Virus record (IMG/VR): IMGVR_UViG_3300050035_000540
Location: 1-41,534 of that record
Length of the DNA: 41,534 nt
DNA from: a virus
Strand: one strand, 5' to 3'
Shown: piece by piece, positions 10,473 to 19,764 of the stretch
Position numbering within the stretch: position 1 is the first letter of the stretch
Layout: every line of letters begins with the position of its first letter
Translations under genes and position numbers: made by a program
Notes under the pieces: model-generated
The model's database searches: none
Seen by the model: only the letters and a program-made list of their open reading frames with translations
What the model was told of the DNA's origin: nothing

Positions 10473-12554
10473 CTATCTTTTGTTTTTATCTTTAATTCCA
10501 TCAAATAGCCACGCATTTACCATGTATGGATTCATTGGATTAGTGCTATTAGGTGAAATCATGGGTTTATTCTTGAAAATATTAGTATTAGTATTTCCGC
10601 TATTCATTCTTTTATCCATTTCAGCGAAATCATTTACGGTCATAATTGCATTAAGCATTTTTTCTGTAATACCCTTACTTTGTTTATATCTTGCCATATC
10701 ATAGTTTAAAACATATAAGGCAATCGATAATCCCATGATACTATCATCGTGGAATGAACGTTTATGGTCTGCAACCCTATTACCGGGCACTGTGACGAAG
10801 GTTTTAAGTTCATTGAGTAATCTGACTGACCTAATAATCACGTCTTCCATATGTATCGCTCTTTGCATTTCAAGCACTACTGATGAACGATTACCACCAA
10901 CAAAAAATCCGGGAATTAAATCAACATTAATAATCAATCCGTCTGCCATTGCTTTTTGACCCTTCTTAATATATCCCTGTAATCTATCTCTTGATGGCTT
11001 ATGCGTTACTTCAGCATAATGAACATTTTCATATCCATATTCCAATAATTTTTCAACGGTCTGAACGCCATAACCACCTGTGATATCAACAACAACATAA
11101 GCATTATTATATCTTCTTGCAAATTGGTATGCTACTTCAGCAAGTACTTGTGGTACTATTTTGCCCATATATTCAGCAACTTGATAAACCCTATTTCTCC
11201 GTATTTTAGTCTTTTTAACTTTCTCGCCTTTGGTAATAAGTTTTTCTTCAATTATTTGCTTGACCTTTAAAACGTTAATCGTTGAACTGTCTTCACCGTG
11301 TCCCGGAGAAGCATCAATTCCCATTATGTAATCTTCGCCAGGAATTGGGTCTTCCCAAACCCAAAAATTCATATCCATATATTCCTGTTTGATTGGAACC
11401 AGAACTTCATGTTCTTGAATACGTAAAAGATATTCTTCAGCAATAAAGTTATCACCAGACCCTAAGAAAGAACAAAGTAATTCTTGACTGATTTTACGCA
11501 TATCACCGTTAGCATCCCTTACTTGTTCTTCAAACCAAGGAGAACTTGCTTCCCAGAATTCTTCAACCATTTTACTACGTTTCTCAGCATCCCAATTTTC
11601 GTCAGTTATACGAATCTCATTTTCCTTGCCTTTATTCTTCACCCACTCAAGACCCTTATTATATCTTGGGTCATTATACCACCATAATTCAACTGCCTTA
11701 AAGTTGTTTTCTCCCCTACGAGCACCATCAAAATGTTTGTAGAAAACTGCATCAAGACCCGAAGGTGTTGAAACCATGATAGCACCACCACCAGTACCTA
11801 ATGTAGGTCTTGCTGCGGTCCAGAATTTATCTCCCTTTTCTGTCCATGCAGTTTCATCCCAGAATATCAAAGTAGGTGTCATACCACGAAGACCTTTAGA
11901 TGAGAAAGCACCTAAACGAGAATTATTGTCATAAATTTTATCCTTCTGAGTATCTTTTAAATTCTTACCATCAACCATACCTGTTTTTGGCTTCAGCCAA
12001 GTCGGACAACTTTCAATGAATAAAACTACATCACTCATAATTTCATCACGTGCTGTTTCAAGTTTATCTGCCACAATAGCAACCTGTCTGTTACTGTTGA
12101 ACATTATATACCATGCAATGTATGCACAGGTGGTTGTTGAAACACCTGCTTGACGATATTTGTTTGCAACAACAAATCTGTTGTCCATATAAGTTCGAAT
12201 TAACTTCTTTTGAAAGTCAAATAATTTAAATGGTACAATAAGACCTGCTTTACCCTGTGTCTGGTCAAAAATTGTTAAATATGTTTCAATAAAATAAAAT
12301 GGATTTGTAGCACAACGAACAAATTCAAATTCTTGTTCTTCTACAGTTAATTCTTTTGCTTTTTTTACAATTCCGTCTTTTGTAATAATGATAGGTTCGA
12401 TTCTTCCAACCTTTTTACGGAGTTCATCAGCCAGTTTTCTTGCAACTTCTTTATCCTTTTCTCTTTGTAAATCATACGGCACTAAAGGAATGTGTTCCGC
12501 ACCTTCATCTTCATCTTTATCGAAACCGAGATTTAAATCGATGTTAACGCTCAT
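10473..12554 (-). CDS. 17: terminase large subunit (T4 gp17-like)
   Basis: ATP-driven DNA packaging motor and headful nuclease, 693 residues from the ATG at 12554. A longer reading from 12626 is rejected because GTATTTATA-type boxes lie inside that extension. The ATPase domain has a Walker A-like segment KYRQAGVSTT (about 132-141) and Walker B with catalytic Glu, LIFWDETAW (about 245). The RNase H-like nuclease domain shows the expected acidic residues in IMGIDASPGHGEDSS, VVVDITGG and DHKRSFHDDSIMGL. It leads directly into the portal gene. The first 45 residues are strongly acidic then basic, probably a flexible N-terminus. Confidence 0.93.
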   Translation of the reverse strand: MSVNIDLNLGFDKDEDEGAEHIPLVPYDLQREKDKEVARKLADELRKKVGRIEPIIITKDGIVKKAKELTVEEQEFEFVRCATNPFYFIETYLTIFDQTQGKAGLIVPFKLFDFQKKLIRTYMDNRFVVANKYRQAGVSTTTCAYIAWYIMFNSNRQVAIVADKLETARDEIMSDVVLFIESCPTWLKPKTGMVDGKNLKDTQKDKIYDNNSRLGAFSSKGLRGMTPTLIFWDETAWTEKGDKFWTAARPTLGTGGGAIMVSTPSGLDAVFYKHFDGARRGENNFKAVELWWYNDPRYNKGLEWVKNKGKENEIRITDENWDAEKRSKMVEEFWEASSPWFEEQVRDANGDMRKISQELLCSFLGSGDNFIAEEYLLRIQEHEVLVPIKQEYMDMNFWVWEDPIPGEDYIMGIDASPGHGEDSSTINVLKVKQIIEEKLITKGEKVKKTKIRRNRVYQVAEYMGKIVPQVLAEVAYQFARRYNNAYVVVDITGGYGVQTVEKLLEYGYENVHYAEVTHKPSRDRLQGYIKKGQKAMADGLIINVDLIPGFFVGGNRSSVVLEMQRAIHMEDVIIRSVRLLNELKTFVTVPGNRVADHKRSFHDDSIMGLSIALYVLNYDMARYKQSKGITEKMLNAIMTVNDFAEMDKRMNSGNTNTNIFKNKPMISPNSTNPMNPYMVNAWLFDGIKDKNKR

Positions 12555-12555
12555 A

Positions 12556-12577
12556 TATAAATATTTACAATAAATAC
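12556..12577 (-). promoter_or_regulatory. double GTATTTATA-class box
   Basis: Two boxes before the terminase ATG: gene-sense GTATTTATT (12569-12577), 14 nt upstream, and ATATTTATA (12556-12564), 1 nt upstream. The first has the usual spacing. Confidence 0.55.
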
Positions 12578-12681
12578 TCATATATGTATAAAACCGCAAA
12601 GCGTGGTACATATCTTGATGTATCACGCTCCATAACCCGCTTCTTCCGAATCTGGTAAGATGGGCAATTATAAATACGTAG

Positions 12682-13170
12682 TTATTCTAATTTCAACGAA
12701 GAGGTTTCAACAAATTCGTTATTTTTCAATATAATTTTACGTGCATAAAGTAAATCCTTAACTCTCGTCAACGACATACCGTAATGAAAAACCAATAATG
12801 GTGCATTTTCTTCGTCTTTAGCAAACATGCTGTCATATTGAGCAAAGCCATTACTTGTATCACCCTGTTTTTCAATTTCATATGCAAGAGCATGAATTGT
12901 ATTATAACCATGCATATACGGTCTATCAACTGCTTCATGTAAACAAAATAAGTCAAAAGATTTGGTCTTAAGATTAAAAATTGCATTAATAAATTCTTCG
13001 GTTGGCGGTAATGCATTATTACAAGCGGGTTCTAAGTCCCAGCACCATGCCTCAATATCTACGTTAGTTTCATCCGTAGAAAAAATAAACTCATATAACC
13101 CCTCATCTTTAGAATTATAGCCTATTTTCAACACATAAATCAACTTGAGTTTCTTGTCATCAGATTCCAT
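12682..13170 (-). CDS. hypothetical protein
   Basis: A 162-residue acidic protein with no family I can name. It has no signal peptide or membrane segment. The centre carries an aromatic, Cys-containing stretch (EAWCWDLEPACN, LFCLHEAVD). It stands between the small membrane protein and the terminase in the head module, with its own box 13 nt upstream, so it is probably expressed late. Function unknown. Confidence 0.6.
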   Translation of the reverse strand: MESDDKKLKLIYVLKIGYNSKDEGLYEFIFSTDETNVDIEAWCWDLEPACNNALPPTEEFINAIFNLKTKSFDLFCLHEAVDRPYMHGYNTIHALAYEIEKQGDTSNGFAQYDSMFAKDEENAPLLVFHYGMSLTRVKDLLYARKIILKNNEFVETSSLKLE

Positions 13171-13183
13171 ACTGTGAGTTTCC

Positions 13184-13192
13184 TATAAATAC
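13184..13192 (-). promoter_or_regulatory. GTATTTATA-class box
   Basis: Gene-sense GTATTTATA, 13 nt before the ATG at 13170. Confidence 0.65.
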
Positions 13193-13194
13193 AG

Positions 13195-13599
13195 TCAAAT
13201 ATCTAAACCCGTTATGTTTTTTATTTCGTTTTTTACAATACTAACTGACATGTTATATGAGGATAGGGTTTCCGTAGTTTTCTTTTCGAAAAATTTATGT
13301 AAAACATAGAAAAATGTTGATAATAAAACTATAATTATTGATAGTGCTTGAACATGTAAAAATATTGTAAGGAAGGAAAGTCCTAAAAGAATATAACTTA
13401 AAACTTTACTTGCAAGTGAACGGGAAAAATTGATATGCATCACATCTTCGAGATAAGGAAATAAAATTCTGCGATATTCAATCCAATCGCATTCATTATT
13501 ACCATATTGTACATGGTTAAAAATTTCGAGTTCTTTTTCTTTTGACCCGCCAGTGTAAGTTCTATTGAACTTCAAGTATTGATAATTTCTCTGTTTCAT
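13195..13599 (-). CDS. small membrane protein with two TM segments
   Basis: A 134-residue protein. Residues about 62-102 form two closely spaced hydrophobic helices (VLSYILLGLSFLTIFL and LSIIIVLLSTFFYVL), predicting a membrane hairpin with both ends on the same side. The N-terminal 60 residues are charged (RTYTGGSKEKELEIFNHV). It could act at the host envelope, for instance in lysis or exclusion, but size and placement inside the head module do not settle this. Function unknown. Confidence 0.6.
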   Translation of the reverse strand: MKQRNYQYLKFNRTYTGGSKEKELEIFNHVQYGNNECDWIEYRRILFPYLEDVMHINFSRSLASKVLSYILLGLSFLTIFLHVQALSIIIVLLSTFFYVLHKFFEKKTTETLSSYNMSVSIVKNEIKNITGLDI

Positions 13600-13645
13600 A
13601 TTATTAGTTTTGTCTGTTATACGTAATACTATAACAAAATGTTAC

Positions 13646-13676
13646 AAAAAAACCCGAATTTCTTCGGGTTTTTTTA
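13646..13676. terminator. strong intrinsic terminator
   Basis: AAACCCGAA / TTCGGGTTT hairpin with a short TTTC-type loop, flanked by A and T runs. It ends the 749-residue protein's transcription unit and can work in both directions. Confidence 0.85.
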
Positions 13677-13695
13677 TTTATTACATTAATTTAAC

Positions 13696-15945
13696 TTATA
13701 TACCACGTAATCCTGTGCTACCACCACCTTGTGGTGTTTGAATTCCAGTACTTTGATATTGTTTTGACATATAAATTGGTCTACCTGCTTTATCTAATCT
13801 CAATGTACCACCATTACCTTCAACATATTGTTTAATAAGATTATATTTTTCAGCAGTAGTTGCTCTCTTTGCATTATCACCAATAACACTCATATGAGGA
13901 TTCATGAGAATATTTTTGAATGCTTCTTGAAATAGTGCCTTAACACCTGCTTCATCATTCGGGTCTAACTTTGCAAATTTTTCCGCAACGCTAAATCCTA
14001 AAATTTCATTCACAGCACCTTCTGTTAGTTTACCCTTTTTTTTAAGTATTACACCTTCATATAGTTTGAATTGTTCAGCAATTACTGCATCGAGTTTTTT
14101 CAATACAGGAGATTTTTTACTTTCGTTCAAACTTGGTTTTCTTTTACCTGCAAGTTCTTCAAGTTTCATGCGAACATATTTTCTTAATTTTACTTCGCTT
14201 TCATTCATGCTGATGTTAACAGTTTTATCGGGTTCAATTGAAATTTCAACGCCTGCGCCATCAGGTTTAATTGTTCCTACGCCAAGACTTTGACCTTCTG
14301 GAGCAAAACTAATACCGTCTGCTGCAGGAGTTTCTTCTCCACCAAATTCTTCTCCACCTGGTTCATGTTCAGTCTTTTCTTCTGCGGGAGTTTCACCTGC
14401 TTCAAGACCTTCTGGTTTTTCCAATTCGTCATCCTCTTCTTTAAGCATGTTAGGTTCACCAACTACTTTATTTCCTGGAGCAACTTTTTTATTGGTTTCT
14501 TTAAGCATGTTAGGTTCGCTAACCACTCTATTTCCGGGAGCGACCTTTTTATCAGTTTCTTTGAGCATGTTAGGTTCACTAACTTGAGTATTTGAAGGGT
14601 CTATACCATTAACTGTTTCTGCAACAGCACCTTCACTACCCCAAAGTTCATTGAGTTGTGCCATTTTATCTTCATCTGATGATTCATTCATTTCATTAGC
14701 AAGTGGTTCAACTTGATTTGCATATTCATCATGACCGTAATCACCCTTGAGTTTTTCAAGAATTTCTGGAGTAATAACAATAGCAACAGTTTTAAAATCA
14801 CCATCATTTTGTCCGTCATTATGAGCATTTGCATATCCGCTAATTACGTTTGCCTTTTCTTCATCGCCACATTCCATGAAAGACTGTGCAGTATCATAAC
14901 CTCTTGATTTTGCATATTCTGGTAAGCTACCACATTCTGCACAAGGTTGTTCTTCTTCTTTAACACCACCTGCAGCACCGTCTGCTGTTACTGGCTCTGA
15001 TGGCATTGTTTGTTCAAGGTCATCAATGTTTTGGTCTTTAGTAACTTCAAGTATTTTCTTTGCTAATTCCTTACGGTCTTCAATTGGCATATCAACAAAA
15101 TTATCTTTGAAATATCCAAGAAACATATTAACATAGTCAACAACCTTTTTATCGTCAAGAGTTTTATCTTGAACCTTTTCACCAATTTTGCCAATATCCG
15201 ATTTGATTTCATCTTTAGCACCTTCTTCACCTTCAGGATTTTCATCACCACCAAGTGCAGGTTCACCCGTATCTTCACCATCGGGATTTTCATCACCTTC
15301 AGGTGCAGGTTCACTCGTATCATCAGCAGATGGCAATTCTTCACCGCCTTCAGGCGCAGGAACACTATCTTCTGCAGGAGGCACTTCGCCTTCTGGTGAA
15401 GGTTCTTCTGCAGATGTTTTATCTGTAGGTTTTGCGCCTAATCCAGCAGCCATTTCATCACCACCTTCAGGACCAGAAACTGGTTCAGCAGGAGGCATTG
15501 CTTCAGCACTTGTAGCAGCATCTAAATCACCAACCTTGCTTACAGCTTGGTCGATTTCTTCACCTGCCCTGTCCTCATTAAGTTTTTTCCTTTTGCTACC
15601 GTTCTTATCTACTTTCATTGAACTGGCTTCATTGATAGTATGAAAAATCATATTTCTTTGCTTATCGGCTTCAGCTAATGAAGGATATTTAAAACCAGTG
15701 ATGTTTGCCAATCCACCAATGTATGCAAAATCTGCAACATCAGGGTCTTGTTTTGTACCACCAACCTTAAGGAAGTAATTGTGATTCTCCTTAACAATAC
15801 CATATGCAATGCCATCGGCTGCCCTCTTATAATCAATAAGACTGCCTAAGTTACGTATTTTGGATTCTTTGAGTGCTGGCTTATTTACTTCAGCTAAATT
15901 CTTTAGTCTTTCGAAATATGCCTCTTTATTTGTATGTTTTGCCAT
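13696..15945 (-). CDS. large acidic head-associated repeat protein
   Basis: A 749-residue protein. Residues 1-130 form an ordered N-terminal region (GTKQDPDVADFAYIGGLANI). Residues about 140-270 are a Pro/Glu/Gly/Ala low-complexity stretch. Near residues 450-505 lie three 20-residue repeats built on EPNMLKE. The last 170 residues are basic and helical (KLRKYVRMKLEELAGKRK). The N-terminus (NLAE/V, ALKE/S) and each repeat contain LxE sites of the kind cut by T4 gp21. Position upstream of terminase and portal, high acidity and these sites suggest a cleaved internal head or scaffold protein, like T4 gp22/IP proteins in role but not in sequence. This is inference; no family was recognised. Confidence 0.6.
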   Translation of the reverse strand: MAKHTNKEAYFERLKNLAEVNKPALKESKIRNLGSLIDYKRAADGIAYGIVKENHNYFLKVGGTKQDPDVADFAYIGGLANITGFKYPSLAEADKQRNMIFHTINEASSMKVDKNGSKRKKLNEDRAGEEIDQAVSKVGDLDAATSAEAMPPAEPVSGPEGGDEMAAGLGAKPTDKTSAEEPSPEGEVPPAEDSVPAPEGGEELPSADDTSEPAPEGDENPDGEDTGEPALGGDENPEGEEGAKDEIKSDIGKIGEKVQDKTLDDKKVVDYVNMFLGYFKDNFVDMPIEDRKELAKKILEVTKDQNIDDLEQTMPSEPVTADGAAGGVKEEEQPCAECGSLPEYAKSRGYDTAQSFMECGDEEKANVISGYANAHNDGQNDGDFKTVAIVITPEILEKLKGDYGHDEYANQVEPLANEMNESSDEDKMAQLNELWGSEGAVAETVNGIDPSNTQVSEPNMLKETDKKVAPGNRVVSEPNMLKETNKKVAPGNKVVGEPNMLKEEDDELEKPEGLEAGETPAEEKTEHEPGGEEFGGEETPAADGISFAPEGQSLGVGTIKPDGAGVEISIEPDKTVNISMNESEVKLRKYVRMKLEELAGKRKPSLNESKKSPVLKKLDAVIAEQFKLYEGVILKKKGKLTEGAVNEILGFSVAEKFAKLDPNDEAGVKALFQEAFKNILMNPHMSVIGDNAKRATTAEKYNLIKQYVEGNGGTLRLDKAGRPIYMSKQYQSTGIQTPQGGGSTGLRGI
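14437..14590 (-). repeat. three tandem 60-bp repeats inside the 749-residue ORF
   Basis: The segment TTTAAGCATGTTAGGTTC (one TTGAGC variant) recurs with an exact 60-bp period at about 14440, 14500 and 14560. It encodes 20-residue units with EPNMLKE and, in two units, KKVAPGN. Confidence 0.9.
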
Positions 15946-15988
15946 TTGACTATGATTTTATTAATGTCGTTATTTTATTAAACTTTTT

Positions 15989-15997
15989 TATAAATAC
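15989..15997 (-). promoter_or_regulatory. GTATTTATA-class box
   Basis: Gene-sense GTATTTATA, 43 nt before the ATG at 15945; spacing is longer than usual. Confidence 0.55.
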
Positions 15998-16024
15998 TTT
16001 ATTTAGAACGAAAAATTAAGAAAC

Positions 16025-16273
16025 TTAGATAATTTGACCAGTTTCATCAGTAATTTTATACTTAATAAGCATTTCAGCTACTCTTTGATTAATAAGTTTT
16101 TTACCCATAAATCTATGAATTATAGATTGATTTGCCTTTTTATGCGAAACATCTTCCTTAAGAAACTTCTGATTTTTATGAATACTCTCAACAATTTCAT
16201 AAAAAACTTTTTCGGCTTTCTTGTTCTCTACGTACTCCCTCAATTGAGCCTCTGTTAGTATAAATCTTTTCAT
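16025..16273 (-). CDS. small basic protein with CTS-like N-terminus
   Basis: An 82-residue basic protein of unknown family. It opens MKRFILTEAQLREYVENKK. FILTE/A closely resembles the T4 capsid-targeting sequence FIAE/A, so removal of the first eight residues by the prohead protease and packaging inside the head are plausible. It starts 4 nt after the end of the nucleotidyltransferase gene and is probably co-transcribed with it. Confidence 0.6.
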   Translation of the reverse strand: MKRFILTEAQLREYVENKKAEKVFYEIVESIHKNQKFLKEDVSHKKANQSIIHRFMGKKLINQRVAEMLIKYKITDETGQII

Positions 16274-16277
16274 CGTA

Positions 16278-17090
16278 TTATTCGTTAATTTCGTCTAAGG
16301 TTAATTCATCTACCAAGTATTCATTCTTCATTTCTGTCATCTTCTTCAAAAATCCTGAATGCCTTAATATCTTAAATACAAGATTTTCCACAGAAAATTC
16401 ACCACCACTACTATCAAGTCCGGTTTGCCTGTATTTTCTTATTTTATTTTTTAACTGTTCATATTTTTTTAAAAACTCCTCACTGTCCTTATCGTCTTCA
16501 AGTTCATCAATATTATTTATTAAATCTGCCGCTTTTAACTGTACGTCTGCCATATCAACATTGACAATTTTTTTTATGGGTTTTCTAATCCATTTATCTT
16601 TAGCAAGAGAATATACACCCGAAGAATGATGTGGCTCATTAGCATCTTGAAAATACATTTCAACATCATGACCCTTAACCTGTATTGGAAGTTTTTCTGC
16701 CCATAATGCTTTCTTCAACATTAAAAATTCACCAACAAAAATTTTATTCTCAGAAATCTGATTAAAGTCCATTATAATATGAACATCAACATCAGAATCT
16801 TCAGTATAATTATAATTGGCAAGACTGCCTGTCAATACAATATCATTAAATTTTAAGCCTTCAACATCAGAAAACTCAATAAACCTTTTGGCATTTTTAA
16901 GCAATACCTCTCTTACTTCGGGTTTCAGTTTTTCATCTGATTCCCAAATCATAGAGCAAAGCGTATCATTCATTTTAATTGTAGATACATCAACTGCCTC
17001 TGGTTCAATCACTTCTTTTAACACATCAGAAATGTCGTTCTGTTGCCAATATTTAGAACTCCATTTTCTTGGATTACTCTTGATGTCCAT
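16278..17090 (-). CDS. nucleotidyltransferase-fold protein
   Basis: A 270-residue protein with a clear nucleotidyltransferase core at about residues 84-115: VLTGSLANYNYTEDSDVDVH matches the GS...DxD pattern that binds the nucleotide and metal ions, with a possible third carboxylate in DVEMYFQD. Substrate cannot be told. Residues 200-240 are Lys/Glu-rich helix. A VLKE/V site lies near the N-terminus. The gene overlaps the preceding one by 17 nt, indicating translational coupling within a late head-protein operon; related proteins occur in other T4-like phages, possibly as packaged enzymes. Confidence 0.75.
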   Translation of the reverse strand: MDIKSNPRKWSSKYWQQNDISDVLKEVIEPEAVDVSTIKMNDTLCSMIWESDEKLKPEVREVLLKNAKRFIEFSDVEGLKFNDIVLTGSLANYNYTEDSDVDVHIIMDFNQISENKIFVGEFLMLKKALWAEKLPIQVKGHDVEMYFQDANEPHHSSGVYSLAKDKWIRKPIKKIVNVDMADVQLKAADLINNIDELEDDKDSEEFLKKYEQLKNKIRKYRQTGLDSSGGEFSVENLVFKILRHSGFLKKMTEMKNEYLVDELTLDEINE

Positions 17091-17610
17091 TTCTATCTTC
17101 TCTTTTTTTAATCTGATTGCCCCACATTGCTTTATTTTGTCCGACTTGTACAGGGCGTATTTCTATTTCATATGCATTTCCGTCTTTCTCATACCTATAT
17201 AATCCAACAAAGCCGTTTGCAGTTGACCATAAATTAAGTCTTTTAAGTCCAGGAATTTTACTAATTTCCGAATGAATATTGCTTGCAAAAGTCTCAAGTC
17301 TTTCATTTAGAACCTCTTGATTTTCTTCAACATTCTCATTTCTTCCGAGAGCATCAAAAATTTCTTGTAATTCTTGTGGTGATGCTTGTGCAATTGGCTT
17401 ATTTCTTTTTATTAATAACCTATATAAAGTATCAATATCACCAAACTCTTCTTCATTGAATAGTTTATCAATTTGTAATTTAATTTCCTCTGCTTTTTTC
17501 TTATATTCGGTTGGTCGATAAAACATATTAAGATTAACGCCCTCATTTGTAAATGAAGGGTCAACCCTTTGCATTATTTCAAGTAATCTTTCTTTAGTGT
17601 GCTTTTTCAT
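17074..17610 (-). CDS. small head-type protein with shared N-terminal leader
   Basis: A 178-residue protein of unknown family. Its first 25 residues (KERLLEIMQRVDPSFTNEG) match the leader found on the 17613-18410, 24435-24776 and 32678-33019 products: KxxLxxxMxxxxPxF. The rest is a charged helical domain, then a compact C-terminal beta region (LNLWSTANGFVGLYRYEKDG). It follows the 265-residue gene by 2 nt and overlaps the next by 17 nt. Likely co-packaged virion protein, by inference from the leader and operon. Confidence 0.6.
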   Translation of the reverse strand: MKKHTKERLLEIMQRVDPSFTNEGVNLNMFYRPTEYKKKAEEIKLQIDKLFNEEEFGDIDTLYRLLIKRNKPIAQASPQELQEIFDALGRNENVEENQEVLNERLETFASNIHSEISKIPGLKRLNLWSTANGFVGLYRYEKDGNAYEIEIRPVQVGQNKAMWGNQIKKREDRNGHQE

Positions 17611-17612
17611 AA

Positions 17613-18410
17613 TTACCTTCTAAAATTTTGATAAATAATATCATTTTTTATATCCACTGGTTGCCCTTTCGGAGTTGAAACTGGAACAACACGACCCATA
17701 TCATATCCAAACCAACGACCAGATAAACCATCTAACCATTTTTTTGCTTCTTCTTCTGTATTATATTCCATTGCATTTGTCGACCAAACATTTTCACCCT
17801 TTCCAGTTACTTCTGCACGAAATTTTTCGCTTGGTTGTTGCATATCAACTGGCTGTTGCTCTCCACCTAATTCTTCCTCACTAATTTGTTTAGCCAATAC
17901 CCAATCTTCTAATTTTTTCTGATTGCTGCCATCAAGTTCAGCATAGAATCGATTCATTACTGCATCTGCACCATATTGCTTGTAAAACGAATCAAATTTA
18001 GGTTTTAAATGCTGTACCATATTCTGCTCATTCTGCCATACTTGTTCAATGAAATCTGGCGAAAAATTATAACCAAACATTACCCATGCATGAATTGGTG
18101 AATCTGGTCCAGTTGCTTCTTTAAGTCCAATTTCTTCTTGAATTGGTTTAGCCATAGATTTTCCAAGCGGGTCGGGTGTACCATATGTTTCATTTTCAAC
18201 ACCTTTCTTAAAACGTTTTGCCAATGCTTTACGTGCAGGCGTACAGGTTGGTTTAGTCATTGGAGTACAATAACCTTTATGCTCTGGATTGACTGCCCCT
18301 TGAATCCATTTATCTTCGTCTTCGTTTAAAACCTCTCTTTTTTTAAAAGTCGGGTTTAATTTTGCCATTAATATAAACATTTTTTGTTTACTATCTTCAG
18401 AAATTGCCAT
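17613..18410 (-). CDS. head-type protein with shared N-terminal leader
   Basis: A 265-residue protein of unknown family, first gene of the minus-strand head operon. The leader KQKMFILMAKLNPTFKKREV ends in VLNE/D, an LxE cleavage site. A Cys/Pro/Lys-rich segment follows (GYCTPMTKPTCTPARKALAK), then a helical middle and a C-terminal region with FRAEVTGKGENVWSTNAMEY that looks like a compact beta domain. A GTATTTATA box lies 34 nt upstream. Internal head protein is the favoured role. Confidence 0.6.
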   Translation of the reverse strand: MAISEDSKQKMFILMAKLNPTFKKREVLNEDEDKWIQGAVNPEHKGYCTPMTKPTCTPARKALAKRFKKGVENETYGTPDPLGKSMAKPIQEEIGLKEATGPDSPIHAWVMFGYNFSPDFIEQVWQNEQNMVQHLKPKFDSFYKQYGADAVMNRFYAELDGSNQKKLEDWVLAKQISEEELGGEQQPVDMQQPSEKFRAEVTGKGENVWSTNAMEYNTEEEAKKWLDGLSGRWFGYDMGRVVPVSTPKGQPVDIKNDIIYQNFRR

Positions 18411-18444
18411 GTTATATATTTTTTATCTCTATAATGATATTTTC

Positions 18445-18453
18445 TATAAATAC
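18445..18453 (-). promoter_or_regulatory. GTATTTATA-class box
   Basis: Gene-sense GTATTTATA, 34 nt before the ATG at 18410. Confidence 0.6.
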
Positions 18454-18502
18454 AAAACTATTAATTAAAATGCATGAGTATTAACACAATCATATTTAAT
18501 TA

Positions 18503-18544
18503 ATTTTCTAAAATGACTTATAAGTATAAAATATTTTAGAAAAT
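18503..18544. repeat. left-end hairpin of the TnpB element
   Basis: ATTTTCTAAAAT (18503-18514) and ATTTTAGAAAAT (18533-18544) are perfect inverted repeats. The loop itself contains the palindrome ACTTATAAGT (18516-18525). Confidence 0.7.
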
Positions 18545-18579
18545 AATTAACATTTCTCTAAATTTTTATAAAATTATTC

Positions 18580-18588
18580 GTATTTATT
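18580..18588 (+). promoter_or_regulatory. GTATTTATA-class box before tnpB
   Basis: GTATTTATT ends 6 nt before the tnpB ATG, so tnpB may be read from the phage's own signal. Confidence 0.45.
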
Positions 18589-18594
18589 ATTGAT

Positions 18595-19764
18595 ATGAAA
18601 TATAAAACATTTAAATATAGGATATATCCAAATAATGAACAACAAGAATTAATATTAAGACATATTGGTTGTTCTCGTTGGATATATAATTATGGTTTAG
18701 AGAAAAAAATTAAATCATATCAAGAAACAGGTAAAGGATTGTCAATGTTTGATATTAAAAAAGAATTACCAATACTAAAGAAATCTGAAGATACTAAATG
18801 GTTAAAGGAAGTTAATTCTCAATCATTACAAGAATCATTGGTTCATTTAGATAAAGCATTTACTAAGTTTTTTAAAGAAAAAAAGGGATTTCCTAAATTT
18901 AAATCAAAAAAGAATAACCGTCAAACTTTTTCAATACCACAAAGTACAATAGTTAATTTTGAGAATAATACTATTGATATTCCTAAATTTAAAAAATCGA
19001 TTAAAATTATACTACACAGAAAATTCGAAGGTAAAATAAAAACATCAACAATAAACAAAACATCAACAGATAAATATTTTATATCAATTTTAGTTGAATT
19101 AAATGAAAATAATCCAATAAAAAAACCAATTTGTGAAAGTCAAGCAATTGGTATTGATTTGGGTATTAAAACATTTGCAACATTATCTAATAGTGTTGAA
19201 ATTAAAAATCCTAAATACTTACGTAAGTCACTTAATAATTTAAAAAAAGCACATCGTAAAATGAGCAAAAAAATAAACGGAAGTAATAATTATAAAAAAT
19301 CTGTTAAAAATTTAGCAATTTTACATGAAAAAGTGGCTAATAAACGTTTGGATTTCTTACATAAAACAACACATTATTTAACAACTAATTACGATACATT
19401 ATGTTTAGAAACATTAAAACCTTGTAATATGATTAAAAATCATAAGTTGGCACAAGCATTAAATGACATTGCTATTGGTAAATTTAATGAAATACTTGAT
19501 TATAAAGCTGAATGGTATGGTTGTAATGTATTAAAAATAGGTCAGTTTGAGCCAAGTAGTAAAATGTGTAGTTGTGGTGTTATAAATAAAGAATTAAAAC
19601 TAAGCGATAGGACATGGACATGTAAAAGTTGTAGTGTTACTCATGACAGGGATTTATTGGCAGCAAATAACATCAAACATTTTGCTTTTTTAAAAAATAA
19701 TACGGCAGGAACTGCCGAAATTCACGCTTATGGAGATATGAACGAGATTACTCGTTCAGCCTAA
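18595..19764 (+). CDS. tnpB: TnpB RNA-guided nuclease (IS200/IS605 family)
   Basis: A 389-residue TnpB. The N-terminal OrfB domain starts KYRIYPNNEQQELILRHIGC. The RuvC-like nuclease has its three acidic residues in GIDLGIKTFATLS (about residue 190), LCLETLKPCN (about 275) and HDRDLLAANNI (about 360). The zinc finger reads C-S-C ... C-K-S-C; the first pair has one residue between cysteines instead of the usual two. TnpB proteins cut DNA matched by an omega RNA made from the element's right end; in a phage this could favour element retention or attack competitors. All catalytic residues are present, so it may be active. Confidence 0.92.
   Translation: MKYKTFKYRIYPNNEQQELILRHIGCSRWIYNYGLEKKIKSYQETGKGLSMFDIKKELPILKKSEDTKWLKEVNSQSLQESLVHLDKAFTKFFKEKKGFPKFKSKKNNRQTFSIPQSTIVNFENNTIDIPKFKKSIKIILHRKFEGKIKTSTINKTSTDKYFISILVELNENNPIKKPICESQAIGIDLGIKTFATLSNSVEIKNPKYLRKSLNNLKKAHRKMSKKINGSNNYKKSVKNLAILHEKVANKRLDFLHKTTHYLTTNYDTLCLETLKPCNMIKNHKLAQALNDIAIGKFNEILDYKAEWYGCNVLKIGQFEPSSKMCSCGVINKELKLSDRTWTCKSCSVTHDRDLLAANNIKHFAFLKNNTAGTAEIHAYGDMNEITRSA

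Noticed and set aside
15188-15643. 151-codon Ser/Pro-rich ORF on the plus strand
   Set aside because: Antisense shadow of the Pro/Glu/Gly low-complexity part of the 749-residue protein.
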